Positions 40,941-50,675 of a DNA stretch of 64,000 nucleotides are shown in pieces (position 1 is the stretch's first letter; each line of letters starts with the position of its first letter). Source of the DNA: Andalucia godoyi (taxonomy: Eukaryota; Discoba; Jakobea; Jakobida; Andaluciidae); the NCBI GenBank assembly GCA_009859145.1, contig VRVR01000055.1, positions 136,927 to 200,926 of the forward strand, given 5' to 3'. The notes beneath the pieces are model-generated. The model made no database searches, was not told the origin of the DNA, and was given only the letters and a program-made list of their open reading frames with translations. A program made the translations under genes and the position numbers.

Positions 40941-41258
40941 ATGCCCTGCAGCACAGCTAGTACACAGAGACCCTACGAAGCGATCGACATCAGTCCCATC
41001 CTGTATCTGCAAGAACAACAAGGGACCTTGGATGCTCTCCAAATATCCATCAAAAAAACGTCAAACAGTGAATGCCTCTTTTCCGGCGATGACAGTCATC
41101 GACAGCGTTTTTCGTGCCACATAAAGAATCGCGCTATCGTTGCGGTCGATTTCGGTGCTCCGATCGGCAACATGATCGCGCCTCTCGACGAAATCTCGAT
41201 TTCGGTCATGACCTCCCACCACCTGCAACAAGCAACCACAGGCCTCCTTGATGTTTGA
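40941..41258 (+). other. Weak ORF, 105 codons
   Basis: Protein-like in its second half (NRAIVAVDFGAPIGNMIAPL), same strand as the preceding remnant. Competing minus-strand frames exist. Possibly the 3' part of the same decayed gene. Confidence 0.2.
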
Positions 41259-41426
41259 CGAATACGGGTACACTCCCGACCTCATTTGCTTGGCAATGAT
41301 CCAGCGCGGTGGGTGACACCGCACCTTGTCGACTTGCCAAAGTCATAGTGCTCTGTAGAACGAATGAATCATTTGCAGGACGCGTTTTCGAAATGTAAGT
41401 TAAACACCCATAAATGCAGGCAAAAT

Positions 41427-42005
41427 TCAGTCCCATATCTCTGCGTCTGAGTCACCGTCGTCTTGACATCCAAGCGCGTTTGTGTTGGGGATCAACATAT
41501 TCTGGCTATTTGCATGTGTGCTCGAGCTTGCAGTGTCCTCCACAGACAGCTGATTGGAGTGTGTTCGCGACCACTCCTGCGCCGAGATGATTCCCATTCT
41601 CACTTTGCCACTCATGGAAATGCTTTCGATGGTTTCTGCACTATCCTCCGGAACAGTGAGCGCTCTCGCGCGTTTTGTTCTAGACACTTCGCGCCTGTGT
41701 TGTTCCGGTGTCAATCCTGTTCGAATCTCTCTGACTCTTCTGCTGTATTCCTCGATGAATGTTTCTGGATAATGCTTCTGGGTTTGCGCATTCGGCGACC
41801 TCCGATCATCTTCTGCCAAACGACGCATAACTCCCACCGAATCATGCTTGCCAAATTCGTCGTCCCTTCTTTCGTCCGATAAAAAAATCTTGTTGGCTTT
41901 GAAATGCATTGCCATGCAATGGAAATTGATATCACATGCCGGGATCGACACTATGCCACCTTCTTCATAATTGTTGTCCATATCGTTGAGCGCGCTAAAT
42001 CGATG
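41427..42005 (-). pseudogene. Out-of-frame 3' continuation of the SF3-like ATPase gene
   Basis: In the phase different from the upstream gene, the minus strand stays open from about 42155 to 41427. From about 42005 onward it has protein-like sequence (FKANKIFLSDERRDDEFGKH, ETFIEEYSRRVREIRTGL) ending in an acidic DDGDSDAEIWD tail. The upstream gene stops at 41951. I infer one gene of about 1180 codons with a frameshift near 41990-42010. Alternatively it is a separate gene overlapping by about 50 bases. Confidence 0.45.
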
Positions 42006-44941
42006 AATTGCATTTCGTTTTCCAACGACACCGTCTGCCCGTTGCTGTTCTTCGTCTGATTGGAAATGTTGATGAATTTCGGGAATTGGCAGTATGTAGA
42101 GGAATGGGGTTGCAGATACAGGATCTTTTGCGGCACGGTGTGTTTGTCCTGGCATACCTCAGCAACGCACTGCATGACCTTGTCATATCCAAGAAGCCTG
42201 GCCACCACTCTCGAGAAATCATAGTCTTCCAACAAAACATGATCGCGGTACTTCAACAACTCGGAAACCAGGACGGTAACGTGCATCTTTGCATCCGGAC
42301 CGTTCGGGTCCTTGATCTTCACCTTATGCACAATGGGTATCTTGGCGCGTGGTTTTGATGCATCGATTTCAGCCGGATTGACCCGTACCGAGTTTGCATC
42401 GAATTCGTTTTCAAATGCCAACGGGCGCTTGAAAGTGTATTCCTCGACTTTCTGGTGCCTAAATTCCTTCAAGATCTTCCGAAGACTCTGGTCGCTCATG
42501 TCCACGTTTGCGTCAGTAAAGAGCTCCTTGAGTTCTTCGAACAACGACGCTTCGTCGCCAAAATCAATGTAGTTGTAGTACACTTCCAGTCGATTCTGAC
42601 GCGCGGTCCCAGCATTGCTGTTATGTTGGTTGGTGTTCACATCGACATCCGGCGCTGTATCTCGAGACGCCGCCGCTTTTTTGTGTAGATAATCATGCTG
42701 CCCACCACCAGAATTCAACTGCCTATGATACAACACTGATAATGCAGCCATGACGGTCGAATGATGCGTCGACTGGATCTGATCTTCCAACAACGAAATT
42801 GCGAGTACGAAGTGATGGATGCGCGAATAACATCTTGCATGAACTGCGTTCATCGCATCAAGCACCTCAAATTTGTTGTAATATTGCGACGATTCAACAA
42901 AGTACACCGCGAGAATGGTCTCCATTATGGTGATCACGCGCGCCATCTGAGCGATTTGATCGGCCTTGCGCAACATGAATCCTTTGATGTTTGCTTTTTG
43001 GATGGCAGCGAGCAACGCGTTGGTTCGATTGGCGATGAGATCTTCTAACGGCTGTGCTTCGAAAAAGTCGATGAACAGAAGCATTTCATACAGAATAAAC
43101 ATAGCTTCAACCGATTTCAGCATGTTTCGGAAGTGTTCTTGATCATCTTTTTCAGACTGTTTCATGCGCGTCTCGGCTTCCTTGGCGTCACCTGCCGAGC
43201 CCATCTCGCGACGGAGTCCCGTGCGCGACAGCAGAAGAAGACGCTGGATCTCAGGAGAATCAAGCCGTCCAGAGATATCCGAGTTCGTGCACACGATCTC
43301 GACACGATCATCGAGCGTTAGAAACGCCTTTGATTTCCGGTCTCCATTGCTTGTATCACATACAATCGTGACTGACTTTTGATTGGTCTTCCCGTTCTTC
43401 CAGCGATTCATGACGCCCGAGCGCTTCTCAATGCCGACCCAGCCGTAATCTGCCACATACTCCGACGTGCCTTGCTTGTTGGTGCGGGAGTCTGGCCGAT
43501 CGCCCGTGTTGCTGTGGAAGAGCAGGCGATCCACAAGGAACGACTTTCCGATGTCTTCTGGGCCGCAAATGAGCGGGTGCACTCGCAATGTGTCTCCGAT
43601 CTTACTGGTGTTGTATCCGGTGAAGATGGCAAGCCAGCACGTCAGGAAGTCGAAGTGCGAGTTGGACACAAACTCATAACGTGTCAGATTGTCGAAGTAG
43701 TATGCAAAGAAGTTTTCGATGATACTGAGACTGGGGTCGACGACTTTGACTGCAAAGGGCTTGCGACTCAGGTCTTCCTTCGAGATCATTTTCCAGTGTG
43801 CGACCGTTTTCTTGGCCCCCGATGAAAGTGCCGCTTGCGGATTGCTGATTGTTCGAATAAACATCTTCATCCGATCATTGGAAAATGCTATCTCCTGTGC
43901 AGCCGTCTTGACGCTCGCTCGATGTTCGCGAGTGGATGTACGCAATTTGTAGAGATCGGTGAATTCAAACGTTTCCAGTATCTTTTCATCCGTGATGGTC
44001 TCCGTCGTTGCGTAATGCCGATTGTCCATTGGTTTCAACAAATGTACCTGGTCCTCGCTGTATCCTCCCAAAAACTCGCGGCCAAGTTGATCAATCTGGT
44101 TCTGACGCCTGATGCGCAACTGGCGAAGTTGCTCGCTATCCATGTTCTGCGCCATTTCACTACGTTCGCGAACGAAGGTCTGGAGGAACTCCTCCTGCTG
44201 CTGAGTGTCGGTATCCATTTCCGCATCGCGAGTTTCGAAGGCTACGTGGGGCATGAGACGCATCTTGATGTCATCCCATGTCATTCCGACATCCGGGGGA
44301 ACGAACACCACGCAGTTTTGCTTGGGAAACTTGATATGCATCCTTCCTGCGAAACCGCCGGCAACATAGTGCAACGGGTCTGTCTGGGGATTGTTGACTT
44401 CACAGAGACCAAGCGAATCAAATGTGGCCAACATGCCGAACATTGTGATCGGGTTGAAGATCCCTCCGTAGTCTTTGATCATGCCTTCCTTCACCCCCAC
44501 GATTTTCGTCCTGTCCACCTCGATCCCGTTGACACGCTGGACATGTTTTGCCCAGTCCTCGATTCTAGTGATCGTGGGAACTTCGTTGACATCTGAGCGG
44601 AATTTTTTGCGAGGAGGTCCTGTTTGGGACCGTGTCCCAAACATCATGTCTCTCGTCATTCCAGCAAAGGAAGTATTCATCGGTTCTCCCGAACTTCCGT
44701 TGATGACCTGCACTAACGCGGCCCCAGGCGATGGAAATTCGTGGATGGATTGGAAAAAGAAGAAGATTCTGAGCTGGCGAAACACGCCGTTTGAATCTAG
44801 AACCGATTCAACGTACGTTTCGGCTCCAACCATGGGTCCGTCTGCTTGAGATGGTGCAAGAACCTCGGAAGGGGTGGATTTTGCAGCAGCGCCGCGATAC
44901 TTCGTCACAGCCAATGCCATTGTGTTGTACACATATGGCAT
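41951..44941 (-). CDS. SF3-helicase-like P-loop ATPase, 996 aa (candidate viral replication helicase)
   Basis: Intronless frame from ATG 44941 (MPYVYNTMALAVTKYRG). Walker A is GPEDIGKS at residues 460-467 within VHPLICGPEDIGKSFLVDRL. A Walker B-like hydrophobic strand plus Asp is SVTIVCDTS (523-531), and a motif-C/sensor-1-like strand ending in Thr-Asn is VEIVCTNSD (547-555). This order and spacing fit superfamily 3 helicases and related AAA+ ATPases used by DNA viruses at replication forks. The N-terminal 450 residues show no primase motif I can identify, and the C-terminal 400 are helical without a known domain. So replication helicase is probable, and D5-type primase-helicase only possible. 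The 3' end appears frameshifted. Confidence 0.6.
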   Translation of the reverse strand: MPYVYNTMALAVTKYRGAAAKSTPSEVLAPSQADGPMVGAETYVESVLDSNGVFRQLRIFFFFQSIHEFPSPGAALVQVINGSSGEPMNTSFAGMTRDMMFGTRSQTGPPRKKFRSDVNEVPTITRIEDWAKHVQRVNGIEVDRTKIVGVKEGMIKDYGGIFNPITMFGMLATFDSLGLCEVNNPQTDPLHYVAGGFAGRMHIKFPKQNCVVFVPPDVGMTWDDIKMRLMPHVAFETRDAEMDTDTQQQEEFLQTFVRERSEMAQNMDSEQLRQLRIRRQNQIDQLGREFLGGYSEDQVHLLKPMDNRHYATTETITDEKILETFEFTDLYKLRTSTREHRASVKTAAQEIAFSNDRMKMFIRTISNPQAALSSGAKKTVAHWKMISKEDLSRKPFAVKVVDPSLSIIENFFAYYFDNLTRYEFVSNSHFDFLTCWLAIFTGYNTSKIGDTLRVHPLICGPEDIGKSFLVDRLLFHSNTGDRPDSRTNKQGTSEYVADYGWVGIEKRSGVMNRWKNGKTNQKSVTIVCDTSNGDRKSKAFLTLDDRVEIVCTNSDISGRLDSPEIQRLLLLSRTGLRREMGSAGDAKEAETRMKQSEKDDQEHFRNMLKSVEAMFILYEMLLFIDFFEAQPLEDLIANRTNALLAAIQKANIKGFMLRKADQIAQMARVITIMETILAVYFVESSQYYNKFEVLDAMNAVHARCYSRIHHFVLAISLLEDQIQSTHHSTVMAALSVLYHRQLNSGGGQHDYLHKKAAASRDTAPDVDVNTNQHNSNAGTARQNRLEVYYNYIDFGDEASLFEELKELFTDANVDMSDQSLRKILKEFRHQKVEEYTFKRPLAFENEFDANSVRVNPAEIDASKPRAKIPIVHKVKIKDPNGPDAKMHVTVLVSELLKYRDHVLLEDYDFSRVVARLLGYDKVMQCVAEVCQDKHTVPQKILYLQPHSSTYCQFPKFINISNQTKNSNGQTVSLENEMQFIDLARSTIWTTIMKKVA

Positions 44942-45304
44942 CGACTCGCCTACATTGCTTCCCGATGCAAAGTCGCCTATGGTCTTGCCACTGAGCTCAG
45001 ACGCCGGGATTTAAGGACGACAACATGAGCCACGTCCTTCAAAGGGTTTTGAGGACGGGTCCATGCGATAGAAGAACGCATGCCCCATGTGTTGGGGACC
45101 CATTTTGCAGCTGGGAGGGACGTGACTGACATGATATTCACTCTGCAAATCTAGCTGAAAGCAAACTGTGTACCGAACAAAAAGAAAACGAAAACGAAAG
45201 AAGAAGGGGAAAAAAGCGTCCGGATCGTTTTTATAGGACTCGACTCCAAACCCTAGCACTCTGCCAACCCTGGGCATCAACAATGCTAGCCGTCGGCAAC
45301 CCTA
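44942..45304. other. Upstream region of the SF3-like gene
   Basis: On the minus strand it contains a C/T-rich tract (complement of about 45175-45215), about 240 bases before the ATG at 44941. No gene. A short inverted pair of CCTAGCA/TGCTAG lies near 45252-45290. Confidence 0.3.
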
Positions 45305-46444
45305 ATGGACATAACCCTATGGAATCCTTCTTCGTATATCAATGGAACACATCAGCAGCACCGCCCTATGGAAAAGTCGTCGACTGCGGGTCCTCTGGTC
45401 TTTGAAACCTGCAGTCTCGTCCAGAAAAGGTGTGAGTGCATGCAGTTCCTGTGGCACTGTGGATATCTGGATCCAGTCAGCTTCTGATTCTGTTTGTATG
45501 CAAGACTGTCCTTTTGGAGACTATGTCCTACTATCAGAAGAACTGTACATAGAGCTGCAGATATGGAGGCTGCATCTATTTGTATTCAGTCAGCACTGGT
45601 ACGGGTCCGGTGCATATGCACGCTGGACTTACAAACAAAACATGATTGATGATATTCTAAAACGGACATTCGTAAACTCTGTGTGTCGTCGAGAGCTTTG
45701 TACTCTCCATTCGGCGATCTCATTCTCGCATTTTGTTCCGATGAAAGCGAACAATGTGGAAGTGGAGAGGAAGGTATTTCATACTCCACACAAACACTTC
45801 TCAAGGTCGGTACGGACGAGCATGATCTCGCAGCAGAGCGGTCCACCGGACGTGCAGCCCACTCGCTGATGCTTGATACGAGACCCTTTCATGTATTCTC
45901 TCGCTTCTTGGCAGCAAGCTCTTCGTTCCGTTACGCTCAATTGTTTTTGTTTTGTTTTTTTTCAAATTCGAACCAATCGCTCCATATTCAAATGACAGAT
46001 GCTTTCATCGCTGTACTAGTAGCGCACGGCCCTGTGATGGCCTCTTTCGTCCCTTACCGTGGTCGGTGTTTCCTCTGTGCCGCCTTTTCTCTGTGTTGGC
46101 TCATGGAATCTACAGTGGAACTCCCTGTTTCTGCTGTTGCACTCTGCAGAGATGAGTGATTGCATGCTCTGCAGGCTCCAGCTGATGCGTCTTATGTGAA
46201 TTCAGGATGCCTCGATAGAATGCACACTCCTGCAGCATACACGTCGGTCTGCTTGTTCGTATCACAGAGCACCACGGTGGAAGCAATGCTATGTGCCATG
46301 TCGACGTGCGCACCAAGCAGCGTTCTCTATGTTCTGTTCGAAGATATCAACGCGTGGGAACGCCTCAAGAATGAAAGGCTGTCTATTCCGCAAATGTTGT
46401 CTTCAGAATGCGCTGAATGGGGTGACGTGGGGATTGACGGTTGA
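45305..46444 (+). pseudogene. Module 1, gene A: decayed relative of the 621-aa gene
   Basis: Plus-strand coding-like fragments in more than one frame. The last 75 codons (46220-46444: YTSVCLFVSQSTTVEAMLCA through LSSECAEW) are almost identical to the C-terminus of the gene at 47391-49256. Upstream of 46220 the match disappears and the frames (45342-45869, 45683-46159) are hard to connect. So this is a broken, diverged copy whose 3' end has been homogenised or newly copied. No function assigned. Confidence 0.45.
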
Positions 46445-46598
46445 CAGGCCGCAACGATTTTTGTTCCTCGCAGAAAGAACAGGCGTATACGAGGGAGTGC
46501 TTCTCCTAGTGCCGTGGGATCCTCAAAGCTCATGTCGACAAATGGCAACATCAACTTGAACCTCTGTGGGTCGGACCTCTAGTGAACACCTGTTGTAA

Positions 46599-47078
46599 AT
46601 GAATTTTCCGCCACCACTTGAAGTGAAGGATGTCTCGCTCTGTTGCGAGCATTTTCCAAAGGGAAGATGGATCGATGGGGGATCTTCGAGGGTGCCCCTG
46701 GGTTTTTTTTCTCCCTTCCACTTCTCAAATTCGCATTTTCTCTCCCTTCCACTTTTTCCATCGTGGCGTTTTTTGTTTTGTTTTTCTTCTTTTTTCTTCT
46801 GCCTATTATTTTCGCCTGGGTTTCCCATTTTGCAGAATGCAGTCATTGTGACAATCGCACACAGCGCCGGCGTAGTGGCGCTTTCATGCGGAGCGAGTCG
46901 GTGGATGGTGAATCCGCGGGGGGCGCGGACTTCGCAGACTTTGGATGGAGAGAGACTGCGTAATTTGCAAACGATCGTCACACAACGGATGTGTGCGCCA
47001 AATCCCATGGCATCCAAAAACAACCGTGTGTGCGCGCCGTTCATAATGGGTGTGCCGAGCAGCATGTTGGAAACCTAG
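46599..47078 (+). CDS. Module 1, gene B: orphan protein, possible intron
   Basis: Open frame of 159 codons starting MNFPPPLEVKDVSLCCEHF. Its second half (QNAVIVTIAHSAGVVALSCG through FIMGVPSSML) parallels the conceptual continuation of the gene at 49424. Between them, 46690-46835 is extremely T/C-rich and ends in TTTTGCAG, so an intron with a 3' splice site at 46835 is plausible although the frame stays open. Corresponding positions in copy 2 show the same T/C-rich insert ending ATTGCAG at 49699. The family is unknown; a Gly/Ala-rich hydrophobic segment may be buried or membrane-facing. Confidence 0.4.
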   Translation: MNFPPPLEVKDVSLCCEHFPKGRWIDGGSSRVPLGFFSPFHFSNSHFLSLPLFPSWRFLFCFSSFFFCLLFSPGFPILQNAVIVTIAHSAGVVALSCGASRWMVNPRGARTSQTLDGERLRNLQTIVTQRMCAPNPMASKNNRVCAPFIMGVPSSMLET

Positions 47079-47390
47079 GTTACCGGCGTCACCATTTATG
47101 CAGAATTGTCTCAGTGCATCGCAAAGGTTTGTCAGCAGTCCTCTTCATTTGCGGTCGAGGTCCTCTAAATAATTCTGGAGGAATGGATCGGAGAATCTGA
47201 TTCCAGCTAGCATCAATCCTTGGTGCATGGAGCGCTGCGAGGTCTGCGAACCCTGAAATCCTTGAATAGGAGGAGGATTCTGTCTTCTGTGTCTCGTCCG
47301 TTCGTTTTCATTTTTTCTTTCTTTTTTCCCTCTTTCCTTTTCTTTGTTTTGGCTTTGACTCTTTATTCCGCTTCTTCACCTGCTTGCGCT
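47079..47390. promoter_or_regulatory. Upstream region of the 621-aa gene with CT-rich tract
   Basis: No gene. A strongly T/C-rich stretch (about 47300-47380) precedes the ATG at 47391, as seen for several other genes here. The open frame extends upstream to 47220 through this low-complexity sequence, so it was not included in the gene. Confidence 0.4.
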
Positions 47391-49256
47391 ATGTCATCGT
47401 CTGCGGGCACGAAAGAGCGCATCAAGAAGACCATCTTGTGCTTGTCGGTTGACATAGAGAGCCCCCTGCTTCCCACCAGTGATGATTCCGTCACGTACGT
47501 AAATGTACTGGAAGAACGAACGTTCGAACATGATCAATCCTGTACACTCTGTTTGAGGGAAGCAATGGAAAGATGGACAGGTGTACTAGAAGACGTGATT
47601 TATAACTATCGACCACTTCAATCGAAAGAGCAAGGCTTGTCGAGCAACACTGCGGGGAATGAGGCGCAAGACGATCAGCATCCTCCAGAGCCGAAGAAAT
47701 ACAAAAGGCGGAATGACAGGCACAAACCTCTCGCTGATCGGATAGAAAAGAACCAAGATGGTACATGCGTGAGGACGGTGCGTGGGAAGTTCCCTTGTCG
47801 CAGTCCAATGTTCTTATTAGCATTGGTTGTGACGGTTCCTACCGAAACGGATATGTCATTTTTTCAATACCGTTTGGATCGTCCGCTTCCACTGGCCGTG
47901 CAATCACTGAACTGTAAGAAACGGTTTAAATCGATTAGGCCTCTGATCCGATTTTGCTCAAAACTTCTCGAAAACGATGGTCTCATCAGGCGGGGCCGTT
48001 TGACCAATCGAGAAGCCGTGGACAGCACCATGTGGCAGTATTTCATGAAAAACGAGAAGCATTTGCCGGATCTGCTGTTGCACTTCCAATTATCCGACCT
48101 CTATCCTGCACAGTATCCAAGGTGGCATTCGAGCAATGTGCAAGACTATATTATGACTCTGGGACTTGAAGCGCATTCATGTCAGCAGCGCTGTCTGGAA
48201 TGGGATGTGGCGCCGTGGTTTAGAGATTCTGCAGGGACGGAGGAAGCAGAAAGCGACGTGAAGGCGCGCCTTCTGGAGGAGAGGATCGGAACAGATATTG
48301 CAAAAACCTCCGGCATTGTGGTGGTCCCGATGGCCTCGACTATTCCGACTCTGCGTGCATTCTGTGATAAGATCCCCGCTGAGGCTGACAGCAGGCAGAC
48401 TACATGTGTGCTGCCAAATCAGGCGTCAAAATACGCAGTCCTGAGAGATCAGACGGATTCGAGGTTCTACGATCTGTCAGAGATGGTTTCGGCACTTGTC
48501 AGCAGCCGATCCGCTTTGAAGGCGCGCGTAATCGTTCCATTTCTTCATCTTTGGACACCGCGCATGCTTCGCATCCTGCTGGGCATCTTGGATGGACAGT
48601 CCCTTCTCATTCTCTTGGTGGACCCCGTGATGTACGACATGGCGACTCCTGGTAGGTGGCTCATCAGACATTTGTTAGGATTCCAACATGTGAGAGACTG
48701 TGTGTCGGAGCAGTATTGCAGCGACGATTCAATCGAATCTATCACGGTAGGCCATCCATGCCTTTCATGGATTCTAGGGGGACACTCGTTGCACACAAAG
48801 ATTGACCCACCGATAACTTCTGTAACCCATGGCAGAGGTGCGTGCAGTTACACTGCATTGTCTTCTGTGGAGCCTGCTACTCATATCCATCTAGACCCAC
48901 GTGCCTTGGAAACGATACCGGTTTTTGTGACCAACATCACAGAGGAGAAACCGATGCTCATGCGGTTGCTAACGCGACTGCCAACTGGCAGCCCATTTTC
49001 ATCTCCACGAATTGTGTGCATTGAGGCGGGACGACATACCCCTGCAGTCTACACGTCGGTCTGCTTGTTCGTATCACAGAGCACCACGGTGGAAGCAATG
49101 CTATGTGCCATGTCGACGTGCGCACCAAGCAGCGTTCTCTATGTTCTGTTCGAAGATATCAACGCGTGGGAACGCCTCAAGAATGAAAGGCTGTCTATTC
49201 CGCAAATGTTGTCTTCAGAATGCGCTGAATGGGATGACGTGGGAATTGGGCATTGA
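47391..49256 (+). CDS. Module 2, gene A: orphan protein, about 621 aa
   Basis: ATG at 47391 (MSSSAGTKERIKKTILCLSV) follows a CT-rich tract; the frame is open for 1.87 kb. Seen: an acidic/basic linker around residues 85-130 (PPEPKKYKRRNDRHK), a conserved-looking central part (NCKKRFKSIRPLIRFCSKLL, REAVDSTMWQYFMKNEKHLP), and hydrophobic strands near 380-410 (LRILLGILDGQSLLILLVDP). No P-loop, zinc or protease motif could be named. The last 75 codons are nearly identical to 46220-46444. It is intact, while its module-1 relative is dead. Origin is unknown; long intronless form and orphan status fit the viral-like block. Confidence 0.65.
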   Translation: MSSSAGTKERIKKTILCLSVDIESPLLPTSDDSVTYVNVLEERTFEHDQSCTLCLREAMERWTGVLEDVIYNYRPLQSKEQGLSSNTAGNEAQDDQHPPEPKKYKRRNDRHKPLADRIEKNQDGTCVRTVRGKFPCRSPMFLLALVVTVPTETDMSFFQYRLDRPLPLAVQSLNCKKRFKSIRPLIRFCSKLLENDGLIRRGRLTNREAVDSTMWQYFMKNEKHLPDLLLHFQLSDLYPAQYPRWHSSNVQDYIMTLGLEAHSCQQRCLEWDVAPWFRDSAGTEEAESDVKARLLEERIGTDIAKTSGIVVVPMASTIPTLRAFCDKIPAEADSRQTTCVLPNQASKYAVLRDQTDSRFYDLSEMVSALVSSRSALKARVIVPFLHLWTPRMLRILLGILDGQSLLILLVDPVMYDMATPGRWLIRHLLGFQHVRDCVSEQYCSDDSIESITVGHPCLSWILGGHSLHTKIDPPITSVTHGRGACSYTALSSVEPATHIHLDPRALETIPVFVTNITEEKPMLMRLLTRLPTGSPFSSPRIVCIEAGRHTPAVYTSVCLFVSQSTTVEAMLCAMSTCAPSSVLYVLFEDINAWERLKNERLSIPQMLSSECAEWDDVGIGH

Positions 49257-49423
49257 CAGACCCCAACAATGCTTCAGAGAACAAGCAATAAAACAATTTT
49301 GCGAATTTCAAAGCATATTCTCGGCAAACGAAAAAGCCAACTGGATGGATTTTGCAGTCGAACTGGTTGAACGAGAGTCCCAGACGGGCGGGCAGACGGG
49401 CTTTCAGACCCTCCTGTTGTAAC

Positions 49424-50010
49424 ATGTTTTTTCCGCCACAACCTCAAGTGAGATTGCTTGAGTCCCTCGCGGGGCATTTCTCAAAGGAAAATCGAGCCCA
49501 AGTTGTCTTGTCGAAGAAAGACCCAAATTTTTTTCATCCTGTTTTTTCCCTATGCATTTCTGACTACGGCGTTTTCTTTCTTTTTCTTCTTTCTTCTTCC
49601 TTTTCTGCATTTGTTAAGACTAAGTTTATTTCACGGAGTACTCCTGGGCCGCGCGTTATCTTTTGGCTTTTCCGTTTCATTTGAGTTCCGGTATTGCAGA
49701 ACGCTCTCATTGAGGCGGTAGCGCGCCGCGCCAACAGAATGACACTCTCGTGTGGAGAAAGTCAGTGAATGATGAACCCACGAGCGCGATTTCCGCGTAT
49801 TTTAGGACACAGAAAGATTAAGTGAGTTGCAAAAGGACTGCCACAACGGAAGTGTGCATCGACCCCGTGGACGCTGCTCAAGAAGGACGCACGGAGAGGT
49901 TCGCTGAACGCCGAGCTTTCCAACGTCACTATTCGTGCAAGAACATCTCGTTGCATTGCGGGGGCCAACACAGTCGATGTGAAGTATTGCACCGATACAG
50001 CATAATAAGA
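49424..50010 (+). pseudogene. Module 2, gene B: broken copy of the 46599 gene
   Basis: Starts MFFPPQPQVRLLESLAGHFS, parallel to MNFPPPLEVKDVSLCCEHFP of module 1. A T/C-rich insert (about 49510-49699, ending ATTGCAG) looks like an intron. The following exon reads NALIEAVARRANRMTLSCGE, then a TGA (49767), further stops, and the later part (KCASTPWTLLKKDAR) still parallels module 1. So the gene is dead. It confirms that 45.3-47.1 and 47.4-50.0 kb are tandem copies of a two-gene module. Confidence 0.4.
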
Positions 50011-50675
50011 GACATGCTTCGCATTCGGTCGCTTCCAGAGCATGATGCATCATCTTTTTTGTATAATGTGTCTTTTGCCTTTACGGGAGTGGATTCGTCA
50101 TCGAGCGCGTGGCTCCTCTCCAATTTACAGACGACAAGGCTCGTTGAGTCCTTCTTCTTGCTAAAGATAAAGCCCTGAAGCTCGCGCAACAGCTGGTTCA
50201 TCAGCACACGGGTGTTTGGGCTGCTTCCACCGGATGTGGATACAGCACCGAGGATGACACGAAGTACAGCCTTGCATCAGTCGGCTTTCTGGACACGGCT
50301 TCTACGAGGTGCGAGATTGCGCGAAGACAGCAAAAAAGGCGGGCTCATTCTCGATCCCGGCAGAAGGTGTTGGATAGCATCAATTGACGCAGGTTCCGAT
50401 CATGCCCAGCCTGCGCATTCTTCTTGGGGGGTTTCTCGCTGCATCATGAAAGCTGCTTCTCTTACTTATTTATTTTTTTAACAGAGTTGCGCTTCGCCCC
50501 CCGAAGACTTTCCCTTGGTGTCTTCCTCGTTTCGGGGACATGTTCCAGCAGCCAAGCATGCAGCCCACGCCCACCTCCCACTTCCGCTTCCGCTTCCACT
50601 CCCGCTCCCGTACTCACACCCACATCCAGTGCGCCTCCTTTCGAGTAGAATTCCCTGGGAACGCTAGTATAGGCA
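50011..50675. other. No confident gene
   Basis: Plus frames 50212-50481 and 50424-50648 have no domain. A hexanucleotide-like Pro/Ser simple repeat (TTCCGCTTCCGCTTCCACTC and so on) lies at about 50579-50612. Confidence 0.3.

Noticed and set aside
41951-44941. Firm call of a poxvirus D5-type primase-helicase.
   Set aside because: Only the P-loop, a Walker B-like strand and a motif-C-like strand are visible; no D5_N-type or primase motif could be identified.
33116-45305. TTAGGGTTGCC near 33118 and its complement near 45295 as telomere-like repeats or element ends.
   Set aside because: Single short matches; flanking sequences do not align, and there is no tandem TTAGGG array.
45683-46159. Plus-strand frame 45683-46159 as an independent gene.
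   Set aside because: Overlaps another frame, and its second half is aromatic/hydrophobic low-complexity. Better explained as debris of module 1 gene A.
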